Assembly (NCBI RefSeq): GCF_015694525.1 | Contig: NZ_JADQDM010000002.1 | Span: 806,001-870,000, forward strand | DNA from: Hymenobacter ruricola | GTDB taxonomy: Bacteria > Bacteroidota > Bacteroidia > Cytophagales > Hymenobacteraceae | Length of the DNA stretch: 64,000 nt | Direction of reading: 5' to 3' | Part shown: in pieces, positions 18,101 to 26,264 of the stretch | Position numbering within the stretch: position 1 is the first letter of the stretch | Layout: every line of letters begins with the position of its first letter | Position numbers and translations under genes: made by a program | The notes under the pieces: model-generated | Told to the model about the DNA's origin: nothing | The model's input: only the letters and a program-made list of their open reading frames with translations | Databases searched by the model: none

Positions 18101-20263
18101 TCACAACCTAACCCCGATGCCCGGCCCCAGCATAAAAAACCACTGGCTGGTGCCCAGCAAATAGCCGCCGCCCAGATACAGCGGAAAGGTGAATTTGGCC
18201 TCGCGCCGCGTGGGGTACACCGAGCCCAGAATGACGACGCCCAGGTCGCGGTTGGCGGTGCTGCTGCCGAGGTTGAAGGCGTTGAGGGCCACGAAGCCAG
18301 CACCGATTTTATACGGGCGCAATCGGTTGATTTTGTTGGGGCTGTAGAAGCTGAACTGAGCCAGCGTGGCCAGCGAAATGCCGCCCAGGTCACCGAATTT
18401 GTCTTCTTTTTGCTTGCGCGTGAGCAGGCCGGCCGGAAAGCTCACGTCGATGTCGAACTTGTAGCTGCGCTTGAGCACCAGCTCCACGATTTGGGTGTAG
18501 CCGGTTTCGCTGTATTGACTGGCCTGGTGCTTCACCGTCACCACAATGCGACTCCACTCGTCGAGGTCGTAGGTTTTGCGGCCGAGGATGGCGTTGAGGC
18601 TCAACGGGTCGGTGCGGCACTGCTTGTCGGCGTAGAAGGCGGCGCGGGGCGAGTTGTCGCCGGGGCAAATCACCACGTTGTCGATATTGCGCAGCTCCAC
18701 CAGGTCGCCTTTGGCGTTGAGGGTGCGGATTTCGAAGCTCAGAAACTGCTTACCAAACAGTTGCTCGGCCTTGTCGATGCCCGCCGGATTGAACTGAAAC
18801 ACCACGTCGCGGATGGTGCCGTCGTACAGCACCGGGCCGTTGAGCTTCGTGATTTGCCGGGCCGCGTCGCCGTAGGTCACCGACACGAAATCCAACGGGT
18901 GCGGCCGCTGAAACTCGCGCACGCTCAGCGCATAGCCCGTGGGCTGGCCCAGGTTGTAAATCGTGCTTTTGCGCTTGTCGAAATTCACCGGCACGCGCAC
19001 GCGGTACACCAGCCGCGCATCGGTGCGCACCGACGAATCGGACGGAATGATGGGCAGGTCCTCGAACGACACGCGCGCCTTTTGCAGGCCTTCGCCTTCG
19101 AGGCGCACGTCCACGGTTTCGCCAGGGCTTACGCCCAGGCTGGGCGTCCACTCGCCGCCGCGGTGCAGCACCTGCACGTTCCGAATCACCGTTTGGGGCG
19201 TGATGTCGAGGTTGGTGAGGTAGCGCGGCGCGTCGTTTTCCTTGATGTAGAGGTAGCCGGCGGTTTGGCGGTGGGTGTTGTAGGGGCGGAAATAGCACAG
19301 CACCCGGTCGTTGCTCAGGTACTGGCGGGTGTAGATTTCGGCGATGAGCGCGCCGCCCGGCTCCTCCTGGTCTTCAATGCGGTAGGTGCGGTGCAGCTCG
19401 AAGCTGCGGCCGTTGTCGAGGATTAATTCCACGCCGCGGCGCCGGCTCACGTCGTCCATGGTCACGCTGCGCTGGTCGGGCGAGAGGAAGCGCAGGCGGC
19501 TGGCTTTCACGTTGAATTCCTGCCTGAGCACCGGCAGCTGGTAGCTGAGCTTGTTGCCGGCCAGCAGCGTGGGCCGCTCGGTTTGCAGCTTGAGCTGCAA
19601 GGTGCGGTTGCCCAGCTGGTTGGGCAGCACGTGCAGGCGCAGCAGGCCGTTGCTTTCGGCCACGAGGCGGTAGTCGAATTCCGGGCCGCGCACCCACTCG
19701 CCGGTGGCGTGCACGTTACGCGGGTTCGAGCTGGTGAGCTCAAACACCTTCTCCTCCCCCACAAACAGCTCGTTGTCCGTCACGCGCAGGGCCAGCGAAG
19801 TGCGGGCCAGCGGCAGCAACGGCACCACCTGCCGGCGCGGCTCCCGCCCGGCCGAGTCGGCCGCCTGCTCCACCACCAGCCGCAAAAACTGGCTGCTGGT
19901 GAGGTTCTGGAACTTGAGGCGGGTGCGGAAGCTGCCGTCGGTTTCCCGGGTCAGCGAATCGAGTTGCTGGTAGTCGGGCGTGCGGCGCAGGCGCAGGGGT
20001 TTGGCGTTGGCCGTATTGGCCGGGAACAAGCGCAGCTCCAGCGTCTCATCATCGAGCCGGAACCAGAAATAAAGCGTCGGCGTGCCCTGCACTTGCACCG
20101 TGTTGCGGCTGAGCAGGTAGGTGGCGGTGTCGGTTTGCAGGCTGGCTTCGCGCAGCACCGGCGGCCCGGCCGGAGCCATTTGGGCCGAGGCAAGGCGCGG
20201 CACCATTCCCAGTAAAATACCAAAAAGGCCCAGAATTACGCGGGAGAATAAAAAAGAGGGCAT
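18101..20263 (-). CDS. Large exported protein of unknown function
   Basis: A 720-residue protein with a clear signal peptide ('FSRVILGLFGILLGMVPRLASAQ'). The body is beta-rich with repeated sandwich-like segments and conserved-looking stretches such as 'LELILDNGRSFELHRTYRIEDQEEPGG'-type strands (about 290-330) and 'TYGDAARQITKLNGPVLYDG' (about 470-490). The last 100 residues end with alternating hydrophobic strands and 'GGGYLLGTSQWFFMLGPGIGVRL', a pattern that could anchor in or assemble on the outer membrane. No T9SS domain, enzyme motif or lipobox is seen. The ATG at 20263 is preferred over one 12 codons upstream because the signal peptide begins there. I do not assign a function. Confidence 0.6.
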   Translation of the reverse strand: MPSFLFSRVILGLFGILLGMVPRLASAQMAPAGPPVLREASLQTDTATYLLSRNTVQVQGTPTLYFWFRLDDETLELRLFPANTANAKPLRLRRTPDYQQLDSLTRETDGSFRTRLKFQNLTSSQFLRLVVEQAADSAGREPRRQVVPLLPLARTSLALRVTDNELFVGEEKVFELTSSNPRNVHATGEWVRGPEFDYRLVAESNGLLRLHVLPNQLGNRTLQLKLQTERPTLLAGNKLSYQLPVLRQEFNVKASRLRFLSPDQRSVTMDDVSRRRGVELILDNGRSFELHRTYRIEDQEEPGGALIAEIYTRQYLSNDRVLCYFRPYNTHRQTAGYLYIKENDAPRYLTNLDITPQTVIRNVQVLHRGGEWTPSLGVSPGETVDVRLEGEGLQKARVSFEDLPIIPSDSSVRTDARLVYRVRVPVNFDKRKSTIYNLGQPTGYALSVREFQRPHPLDFVSVTYGDAARQITKLNGPVLYDGTIRDVVFQFNPAGIDKAEQLFGKQFLSFEIRTLNAKGDLVELRNIDNVVICPGDNSPRAAFYADKQCRTDPLSLNAILGRKTYDLDEWSRIVVTVKHQASQYSETGYTQIVELVLKRSYKFDIDVSFPAGLLTRKQKEDKFGDLGGISLATLAQFSFYSPNKINRLRPYKIGAGFVALNAFNLGSSTANRDLGVVILGSVYPTRREAKFTFPLYLGGGYLLGTSQWFFMLGPGIGVRL

Positions 20264-20442
20264 GCAGTCACGCGGGCAGAAATGGCGCCCACGCCGCAAA
20301 GGTCGGGCTTACCCAGCGCGGCTACCAAGCTTCAAAGCCAAATAATTGCTGAAGCCAGTACAAAAAAGCTTCCTAAATACCTCGGCTGGTGGCGCACTGC
20401 CCGCTGCATCTTCTGCGCCCTTACGCTATGCCAACCAACGTC

Positions 20443-22125
20443 CTACTTCTCCCGCCGGCCGGTGCCCAGCAGCAGCAAAACCAGCAGCATAAAGCCTGTG
20501 GCGCCCAGGCTCCACCACGTAATTTCGGGCACGCCGCGGTGGTAGGGCATGTCGGGCGAGTAGCGGCCCATGAGCGAAAGGCCCGAAAACAGCAGCCCGC
20601 CCACGCTCAGCAGCGCCAGAATGGTGCGGCTCACGAGCTGGTCGGCCTTGCGCATCAGGCTTTGGTAGCCCACCAGCTCAAACTTCAGCCGCAACTCGCC
20701 CTTGCTGATTTTACGCACGATTTGGCGCACGTCGGCAGGCAGGGTTTGCAGCAGGGCCAGCAGCTGCGTGCCGGTGTATTCGGCTTCGCTGAGCAAGTTG
20801 GCCCGCGAGTACTGCTCCCGAATAATTTTGGCGCCGTAGGGCCGCACAAACTCAAACGTGTTGAAGCTGGGGTGCAGCACCTTGCCGATGCCTTCCAGAA
20901 TAACCAGCGCCCGCAGGATGAGGAACACCGCGCCCGGCACCTGCAACTTGTAGGTGTAAATGATGCCCTGCAGAGCGTCGGCCAGGTCGCTCATGCTCAT
21001 TTCCTTCACGTCGAGCGTGGCGAAATCCTCAATGAGCTGGCTCAAATCCGACTCGAAGGCGCGCATGTCCGGGATTTCGGCCGTGATGGCCAGGCGGCGG
21101 AAGTTGAGCGCCATGCTGCGCGCGTCCTGCCGCGCCATGCCGATGAACACGCCCGCAAAGGCGTATTTCTGCTGCTTGGTGAGGCGGCCCACCATGCCGA
21201 AATCGATGAGCACCACCGTGCCATCGGGCTGCACAAGCACGTTGCCGGGGTGCGGGTCGGCGTGGAAGACGCCAAACTCAAAAATCTGGGTCAGGTAGAT
21301 GTCCATGCCGTTTTCGGCCACGGTTTCGGGGCTCAGGCCCCATTCCAGCAGCTGCGCCTTGTCGGTGATTTTGCAGCCGCTCACGAACTCAATCACCAGA
21401 ATGCGGGCCGTGCTCAGCTCCCGAAACGGCTTTGGGATGTAGAACGTGGTGTAGTCGGCGTAGAGCTTGCGAAACTGCTCCATGGAGCGGGCTTCGGCCG
21501 TATAGTCCAGCTCCTTGCTCATGCTGCGCTCGAAGGCGTCCACGATGTCCTGCGGGTTGGCCAGGCCCTGCTTCTGCAGGAAGCCCGCGGTCAGGCGCAC
21601 CAGCTCGTGCAGCAAGGCCAGGTCCGATTTCACCTTTTGCTGCACGCCGGGGCGCTGCACTTTCACCACCACTTCCTCGCCCGTGAGCAGCCGCGCCCGG
21701 TGCACCTGCCCAATGCTGGCCGAGCCCAGCGTGGTGTCGTCAAACTCGCTGAAAACCTCCGAAATGGGCCTTCTCAGCTCCTCCTCGATAATCTGGCGGG
21801 CCACCGCCGTCTCGAAGGGCGGCACGTTGCTTTGCAGCTTCTCAAACTCGTCAATCAGCGCCTCGGGCAGCAGGTCGGCGCGGTTGCTCATGGCCTGCGC
21901 CAGCTTGATGAAGGTGGGCCCCAGTTCTTCGATGATGAGGCGCACCCGCTCCCAGCGCGTGGTTTCGAACACCTGCCGTTCGGCGCGCTGCCAGTTGAGG
22001 CGGCGGGCCTGGCTCACGAGGCGGCGCAGCGGCGTGGTGGTCACCACGTCCTCAAAGCCGTAGCGCAGCAGCACCTCGGCCACTTCCCGAATGCGGGCCA
22101 GGTTGGAAATCGTGTTTTTGAACAT
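20443..22125 (-). CDS. ABC1/UbiB-family atypical kinase
   Basis: A 560-residue protein of the UbiB/AarF/ABC1 kinase-like family. It shows the N-terminal 'LGPTFIKLAQAMSNRADLLP' (the KxGQ region, here KLAQ), the Ala-rich loop 'LGSASIGQVHRARL', the lysine strand 'EEVVVKVQRPGV', the catalytic 'HADPHPGNVLV' and the metal-binding 'VLIDFGMVG'. The C terminus has two membrane helices ('TILALLSVGGLLFSGLSLMG', 'WSLGATGFMLLVLLLLGTG'). Family members support ubiquinone or other lipid metabolism; in a menaquinone organism the substrate is open. The ATG at 22125 is used; a longer frame reads back through the palindrome at 22164. Confidence 0.9.
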   Translation of the reverse strand: MFKNTISNLARIREVAEVLLRYGFEDVVTTTPLRRLVSQARRLNWQRAERQVFETTRWERVRLIIEELGPTFIKLAQAMSNRADLLPEALIDEFEKLQSNVPPFETAVARQIIEEELRRPISEVFSEFDDTTLGSASIGQVHRARLLTGEEVVVKVQRPGVQQKVKSDLALLHELVRLTAGFLQKQGLANPQDIVDAFERSMSKELDYTAEARSMEQFRKLYADYTTFYIPKPFRELSTARILVIEFVSGCKITDKAQLLEWGLSPETVAENGMDIYLTQIFEFGVFHADPHPGNVLVQPDGTVVLIDFGMVGRLTKQQKYAFAGVFIGMARQDARSMALNFRRLAITAEIPDMRAFESDLSQLIEDFATLDVKEMSMSDLADALQGIIYTYKLQVPGAVFLILRALVILEGIGKVLHPSFNTFEFVRPYGAKIIREQYSRANLLSEAEYTGTQLLALLQTLPADVRQIVRKISKGELRLKFELVGYQSLMRKADQLVSRTILALLSVGGLLFSGLSLMGRYSPDMPYHRGVPEITWWSLGATGFMLLVLLLLGTGRREK

Positions 22126-22163
22126 CGACAGCGAATGTAGGGCTTTGGGCCGGCCAATGGTGA

Positions 22164-22241
22164 GTAGCGCGAACTTTGTAGTTCGCGTCCCCGCGCCGTT
22201 CGGGTATCGTTCTGCCACGCAAACTACAAAGTTCGCGCTAC
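22164..22241. repeat. Nested palindromic element, class GTAGCGCGAAC
   Basis: Outer ends GTAGCGCGAAC / GTTCGCGCTAC form one inverted repeat, and each arm is itself palindromic (GCGAACTTTGTAGTTCGC), giving a cruciform or cloverleaf potential. The centre contains CCGCGCCGTTCGGG. Copies occur at 28468 and 32281. Confidence 0.9.
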
Positions 22242-22244
22242 AGT

Positions 22245-22279
22245 AAAAGCCCCGTTCACGAAACGCAAACGGGGCTTTT
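22245..22279 (-). terminator. Rho-independent terminator of the phasin-like gene
   Basis: Stem AAAAGCCCCGTT / AACGGGGCTTTT downstream of the minus-strand gene ending at 22301. Confidence 0.85.
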
Positions 22280-22300
22280 ACCAAAAGTTAACCGACGAGC

Positions 22301-22795
22301 TTACGCTTGGCCTTCGCCATTCGGAGCGGCCGCGGCGGGCTTCTTGGCAGCCGGTTTCTTAGCAGCGGCACCTACTTTGGCCGCAGCCGATTTCTGGGCC
22401 GAGCCGGCGGCGCTGCTCACTTTATCGGCCGCTTTTTTGGTGGCGCCGGCGGCCTTGGCCGTCGCCGAGCTCTGCTTGCCGGTGGCGCTGCTGGCGGGCT
22501 TGGCAGCCGACGAAGACTTTGCGGCCGGCTTCTTGGCGGCGGGCTTGGCTTTCGATTTAGAGTCGCCCAGGCCGACGGTGCTTTTCACGCGCTCGGCCAG
22601 GCCCTGGAACTGCTTTTCGAGCTCGGCGCGCTTGCTTTCGCCGCTCTTCATCAGCTCATCCACGATTTTCTTCCCTTCTTCCTGGGTCATCTTGTTGTCC
22701 TGCACCAGCTTCTCGATGGTGGTTTGCAAGGACTTGCTGCCCTGGGCAATGTAGCCGACGCCGGCATTGACGAACTTCTTGAACAAATCTTCCAT
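22301..22795 (-). CDS. Phasin-like protein with Ala/Lys-rich histone-like tail
   Basis: A 164-residue protein. Residues 1-75 are a helical phasin/PhaF-like domain ('FKKFVNAGVGYIAQGSKSLQTTIEKLVQDNKMTQEEGKKIVDELM' type pattern). Residues about 78-160 are an Ala/Lys/Ser/Pro tail with repeated AAKKPAAK-like units, as in PhaF and histone H1-like proteins that bind DNA or granule surfaces. A polyhydroxyalkanoate-granule role is possible, but no PHA genes are nearby; similar proteins also serve as stress-related DNA-binding proteins. A perfect -7 element (22895-22902) gives a leader of about 95 nt. Confidence 0.75.
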   Translation of the reverse strand: MEDLFKKFVNAGVGYIAQGSKSLQTTIEKLVQDNKMTQEEGKKIVDELMKSGESKRAELEKQFQGLAERVKSTVGLGDSKSKAKPAAKKPAAKSSSAAKPASSATGKQSSATAKAAGATKKAADKVSSAAGSAQKSAAAKVGAAAKKPAAKKPAAAAPNGEGQA

Positions 22796-22894
22796 GGGTA
22801 CGAAACGGGTTGAAGTGAAAAGGTGAAATACGAAGTAGTTGAAACAAAGCCCTTTGCTCTGAAAAATTAGTATGCAAGCCGACTATTTTCGCTG

Positions 22895-22902
22895 CAAACG
22901 TA
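22895..22902 (-). promoter_or_regulatory. -7 promoter element of the phasin-like gene
   Basis: Minus strand reads TACGTTTG, a perfect TAnnTTTG match, about 100 nt upstream of the start at 22795. Confidence 0.55.
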
Positions 22903-23042
22903 CGAACACTCTGCAATATAGTTGAGTCGTGTACGCCGGATTTGGTTTAAAGTGGCTCAAAATCATCAAAATGCGCAATATTTTTTCTCGGCAGCACGCC
23001 CCCGTTTTCGCCCAAGCGCCAGCCACTTGCCAGGTTCGGCGC

Positions 23043-24026
23043 CTAGGCGGCTAGCTGCCGGCGCGGCTGCGGGCGCAACGAGTGGCCACGGCCACCGTCG
23101 CTGCTTTTTTCCGCTTCAGCCCGGGCCCACATTTTCTCCAGAAAAGCAGCCACCTGGTCAAGCGCCTGCCGCGCCTCGGGCACGATGCGCCAGAACAAAT
23201 GCCACCAATGCACCAGGCCTTCAAACGGTTGCAGGGTAACCGACACCCCGGCGGCCCGGGCCTTGTCGGCAAATTTCAGGGCGTCGTCGTACAGCACCTC
23301 GGCCGTCGAAACCTGGATGAGCAGCGGCGGCAGCCCGTGCAAATCGGCTTGCAGGGGCGAGAGCAGCGGGTGCGTGAGCGGGGTTTTGTGGGCGTAGAGG
23401 GGGCCCCAGGTGCGCATTTGCAGGGCTTCGAGCAGGAGGCCTTCTTCGCGGGCCACGCGGCGCAGGGCGGTGATGGGCAGGTTGAGGTCGGTCCAGGGCG
23501 AGAGGCCGACGCCGGCGGCGGGCAGGGCCTCGCCGGCATCGCGCAGGGCCAGTAGCAGGGCCAGCGCCAGCCCACCGCCGGCCGAGTCGCCGGCCACCAC
23601 GATGTCGTGCGGCTGGTGGCCGTGGCGCAGCAGCCAGCGGTAGGCGCGCCGGGCATCGTCCAGGGCCGCTGGAAAGGGATGGTCGGGCGCTTTGCGGTAG
23701 TTGATGGTGAGCACATTGAGCCCCGAGCGCTGGGCCAGGCTGCCCACCAGGCTGCGGTGGGTGTTGAGGGAGCCCAGCACGTAGCCGCCGCCGTGCAGGT
23801 ACAGCAGCACGCGCGTGGGGTGGGCGCCGCGCGGCCGCAGCCACTCGGCTTCGAGGCGGTTGTCCAGCTTCAGGCTTTCGAGGTGCACGCGCCAGGGCAT
23901 GAAATTGAACAGGGAGCCGGCTTCCATGGCCAGGCGCATGGCGCCCACGCTGGGCTTGCGGCGGGCCAAAGGCGCAGCCGCGGCCGTGAGGAACTGCTTG
24001 AGCAGCAGGTGCTGGAACGAGGGCAT
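23043..24026 (-). CDS. Alpha/beta hydrolase, HSL-type esterase/lipase
   Basis: A 327-residue esterase of the hormone-sensitive-lipase family (carboxylic ester hydrolase). It has the oxyanion motif 'YLHGGGYVLGS' (HGGG at 78-81), the nucleophile elbow GDSAGGG (Ser148), an acid probably in 'VLYDDALKFADKA' and His in 'FEGLVHWWHLF'. There is no classical signal peptide, so it is probably cytoplasmic. The final 30 residues ('SSDGGRGHSLRPQPRRQLAA') look like a non-conserved extension. The palindrome at 24054 lies just upstream of the start. Confidence 0.88.
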   Translation of the reverse strand: MPSFQHLLLKQFLTAAAAPLARRKPSVGAMRLAMEAGSLFNFMPWRVHLESLKLDNRLEAEWLRPRGAHPTRVLLYLHGGGYVLGSLNTHRSLVGSLAQRSGLNVLTINYRKAPDHPFPAALDDARRAYRWLLRHGHQPHDIVVAGDSAGGGLALALLLALRDAGEALPAAGVGLSPWTDLNLPITALRRVAREEGLLLEALQMRTWGPLYAHKTPLTHPLLSPLQADLHGLPPLLIQVSTAEVLYDDALKFADKARAAGVSVTLQPFEGLVHWWHLFWRIVPEARQALDQVAAFLEKMWARAEAEKSSDGGRGHSLRPQPRRQLAA

Positions 24027-24053
24027 GGGGTGGGATTTTGGGGAGAGTGTATG

Positions 24054-24173
24054 AAACCGTCTGTCATCCTGAGCAGAGCGAAGGACCTTACTACGCCTGC
24101 AGTCGTCGGTAATTATGGCGAACAGTTCTACTGTAATAAGGTCCCTCGCTCTGCTCAGGATGACAGACGGTTT
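24054..24173. repeat. Long palindromic element, class TCATCCTGAGC
   Basis: Arms of about 38 bp (AAACCGTCTGTCATCCTGAG, inner AGCGAAGGACCTTA) with a centre of about 45 nt. It fills the gap between the esterase start (24026) and the acyltransferase stop (24187). Confidence 0.9.
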
Positions 24174-24186
24174 TTGGGCAAAACAA

Positions 24187-25350
24187 TTATGGCTTCTGCC
24201 CCAGCTTATTGCCCTTATATCCTTTGATGGCCAGAGGAATCCAGCCTAGCAGGGGCACGAAGTAGGCGAGCGTGATGGGGTTGCGCCACAGCATACGCAG
24301 CCAGGCGCCGGGCTGGTCGAGTTTCATGCGAAAATTGCGCTGGCCTTCCTTCACGTACAGGCGCTCAAATTCCGTGAACATGGCGGGCCAGGCGAAGGGC
24401 AGGAAAAACGGGAAGAACCGGCGGTTTTCCTTCATGCGCTGCCAGAGCTCGCCCCAGCGGTAGGGCTTTTGGCCGTGGGCAACCACGGCGGCGTCCATTT
24501 CGGCCTGCATTTGCTGGCGGATTTGCTCCGAGAGTTGCAGGTAGTCTTCGCGGGTGAGCTCGGCGGTGGTTTTGGGGGTGAGGTCGGAGGGCCGGATGCG
24601 GGTGCCCATCACGAAGATGAGCTTGGCCGGAAACGCCAGGTAAAAGGCCCAGGGCTGCACCAACACCAACAAGAGCAGCAGCGTAAGCGGCAAAAACGGG
24701 ATGCCGATTTTCTTGGTCAGGTTGTTAATCCAGTCCCAGCTGTAGGCGTAGGGGTTGAGGTATTCGGCGTTGATGGTGTAGAAGGGCACGATGTCGGTGC
24801 CGTGCTGCAGGCCCAGGCGCACCATGCTGGTGGCCAGCCGCTGCAGCTCGTACTTGCGGTTGAACCCCTTGCCGATGCCGGGCACGCCCTCGGGGTACAG
24901 CATCAGGTTGTGGTCCTGGTAGTACATCATGGTTTCAAAATTCAGCGTCGTGGCGTCCACGCAGCCGCATTTTTTCCAGAAGTCCTTCACCAGGTAGGGG
25001 TTCATCAGGGCCGTTTGCGAGAGCAGCGGGGCCGAGAGCGGGCGCGGCAAGTCGCTGAGGGAACTGGTTTTGGGCAGCTGCCGAAACAGGTGCGACAGGG
25101 CCACGATGGCGTCCCAAGGGAAGGCCATGCCGGAGTGGTTCGAGGCGAAAATCAGGGGCCGGTCGGGCCGGTTGCGCTGCGGGAAATTCTCGAACCCGAC
25201 CAGCTCGGACCGAAACCAGACGCGGTCGAGCAGCTGCAGGATGTTCTCGTCCACCGTCCGGGTGAAGTCCTCTTCGAAATAGTCGTCGTAGATGTGCTGG
25301 TTGGCCGCAATGGCCGGCGGGGGCAGCGAAGACGAGGCAGCAGTGGACAT
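24187..25350 (-). CDS. Lysophospholipid-type acyltransferase
   Basis: A 387-residue membrane-associated acyltransferase of the PlsC/LPLAT superfamily. The acceptor motif is 'IFASNHSGMAFPWDAI' (NHSG...D form rather than the strict HX4D), and the acyl-glycerol binding block is 'LMLYPEGVPGIGKGFNRKYELQ'. A hydrophobic segment 'PFLPLTLLLLLVLVQPWAFYLAF' (about 225-250) and a C-terminal hydrophobic stretch anchor it. Substrate is not deducible; members acylate lysophosphatidate or diacylglycerol. The ATG at 25350 is preferred; the upstream 64 codons overlap the preceding gene yggS (25463-26131). Confidence 0.8.
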   Translation of the reverse strand: MSTAASSSLPPPAIAANQHIYDDYFEEDFTRTVDENILQLLDRVWFRSELVGFENFPQRNRPDRPLIFASNHSGMAFPWDAIVALSHLFRQLPKTSSLSDLPRPLSAPLLSQTALMNPYLVKDFWKKCGCVDATTLNFETMMYYQDHNLMLYPEGVPGIGKGFNRKYELQRLATSMVRLGLQHGTDIVPFYTINAEYLNPYAYSWDWINNLTKKIGIPFLPLTLLLLLVLVQPWAFYLAFPAKLIFVMGTRIRPSDLTPKTTAELTREDYLQLSEQIRQQMQAEMDAAVVAHGQKPYRWGELWQRMKENRRFFPFFLPFAWPAMFTEFERLYVKEGQRNFRMKLDQPGAWLRMLWRNPITLAYFVPLLGWIPLAIKGYKGNKLGQKP

Positions 25351-25462
25351 TGGTGGGAAGTGAGGCGGCAGTCGGAGGACGGAAGATAGGAGAATTTCTA
25401 CCGCCGTGCTTGGCGGCTGTGCAGGCGGGGCTCCTCCAAAGGTTCGCTGAACGCCGGCAGCC

Positions 25463-26131
25463 CTAGCCCCGGCTGCCGAAAATGGCGCTGCCCACCCGCA
25501 CCAGCGTGCTGCCTTCGGCCACCGCCAGCGGGTAGTCCCCACTCATGCCCATGGACAGCTCGCAAAAAGCCGGCTCATCAGCGAAAAAAGCGCCTTTCAG
25601 GTGCTCGAAGTGGCCGCGCAGCTGTCGAAACTCCTGCCGCAGCTGGGCTTCATCGGAAGTGAAGGTGGCCACGCCCATCACGCCGGTCAGGCGCACGTGC
25701 CGCATTTGCCTGAACTCTTCCGAATGCAGCATTTCCTCGGCTTCGGGCAGCGTGAGGCCGGATTTGGTTTCTTCCCGGGCGATGTGGAATTGCAGCAGGC
25801 CGTTGATGACGCGGTGGTGAGTGGCGGCGTGCTTGTCGATTTCCCGGAGCAGCCGGAGGCTGTCGATGCTCTGGATGGTGTGCACGAAGGGCGCCAGCAG
25901 CTTCACCTTGTTGGTTTGGAGCTGGCCGATGAGGTGCCACTCCACGTCATTGGGCAACTGAGGCTGCTTGGCGGCCATTTCCTGGGGCCGGTTTTCGCCG
26001 AAGCGGCGCGCGCCGGCGTCGTAGGCCTCCCGCAGCTTCTCGACGGGGTGCGTTTTGGTGACGACGACCAGGCGGGCGGCCGTGCCGGCCAGCTCGTTTT
26101 CAATGCGGTGAATATTCTCGGCGATGGACAT
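25463..26131 (-). CDS. yggS: YggS/PROSC family PLP homeostasis protein
   Basis: A 222-residue PLP-binding TIM-barrel protein (alanine racemase N-terminal fold). The PLP lysine lies in 'ARLVVVTKTHPVEKL' (about residue 26), and the family motifs 'GARRFGENRPQEM', 'EWHLIGQLQTNK', 'HTIQSIDSLRL', 'LSMGMSGDYPLAV' and 'STLVRVGSAIFGSR' are all present. It balances free PLP and amino acid or keto acid pools and has no known catalytic activity. The start codon lies 4 nt from the edge of the inverted repeat at 26135-26264. Confidence 0.95.
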   Translation of the reverse strand: MSIAENIHRIENELAGTAARLVVVTKTHPVEKLREAYDAGARRFGENRPQEMAAKQPQLPNDVEWHLIGQLQTNKVKLLAPFVHTIQSIDSLRLLREIDKHAATHHRVINGLLQFHIAREETKSGLTLPEAEEMLHSEEFRQMRHVRLTGVMGVATFTSDEAQLRQEFRQLRGHFEHLKGAFFADEPAFCELSMGMSGDYPLAVAEGSTLVRVGSAIFGSRG

Positions 26132-26134
26132 TGA

Positions 26135-26264
26135 TTGATGTGTTGATTATTCGATGTGCTGATGTGCTGGCATGTGAAAGAATCCGGAACCAAAGCACAC
26201 AGCGAAGAAAAGGAAATTGTAAAATGCTCAGCACATCAGCACATCGAACAATCAACACATCAAC
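26135..26264. repeat. AT-rich long inverted repeat filling the yggS/VWA gap
   Basis: Arms of about 35 bp (TTGATGTGTTGATTATTCG... and reverse complement CGAACAATCAACACATCAA) with one or two mismatches and a loop of about 56 nt. The left end is 4 nt from the yggS ATG and the right end abuts the VWA-gene stop codon at 26265. Sequence is unrelated to the other palindromes. Confidence 0.9.

Noticed and set aside
24054-24173. Simple rho-independent terminator as full explanation of the long palindromes
   Set aside because: Arms of 33-50 bp, shared sequence classes across distant loci and placement upstream of start codons (for example 30369, between divergent genes) go beyond terminator function, although some copies with T runs may terminate.
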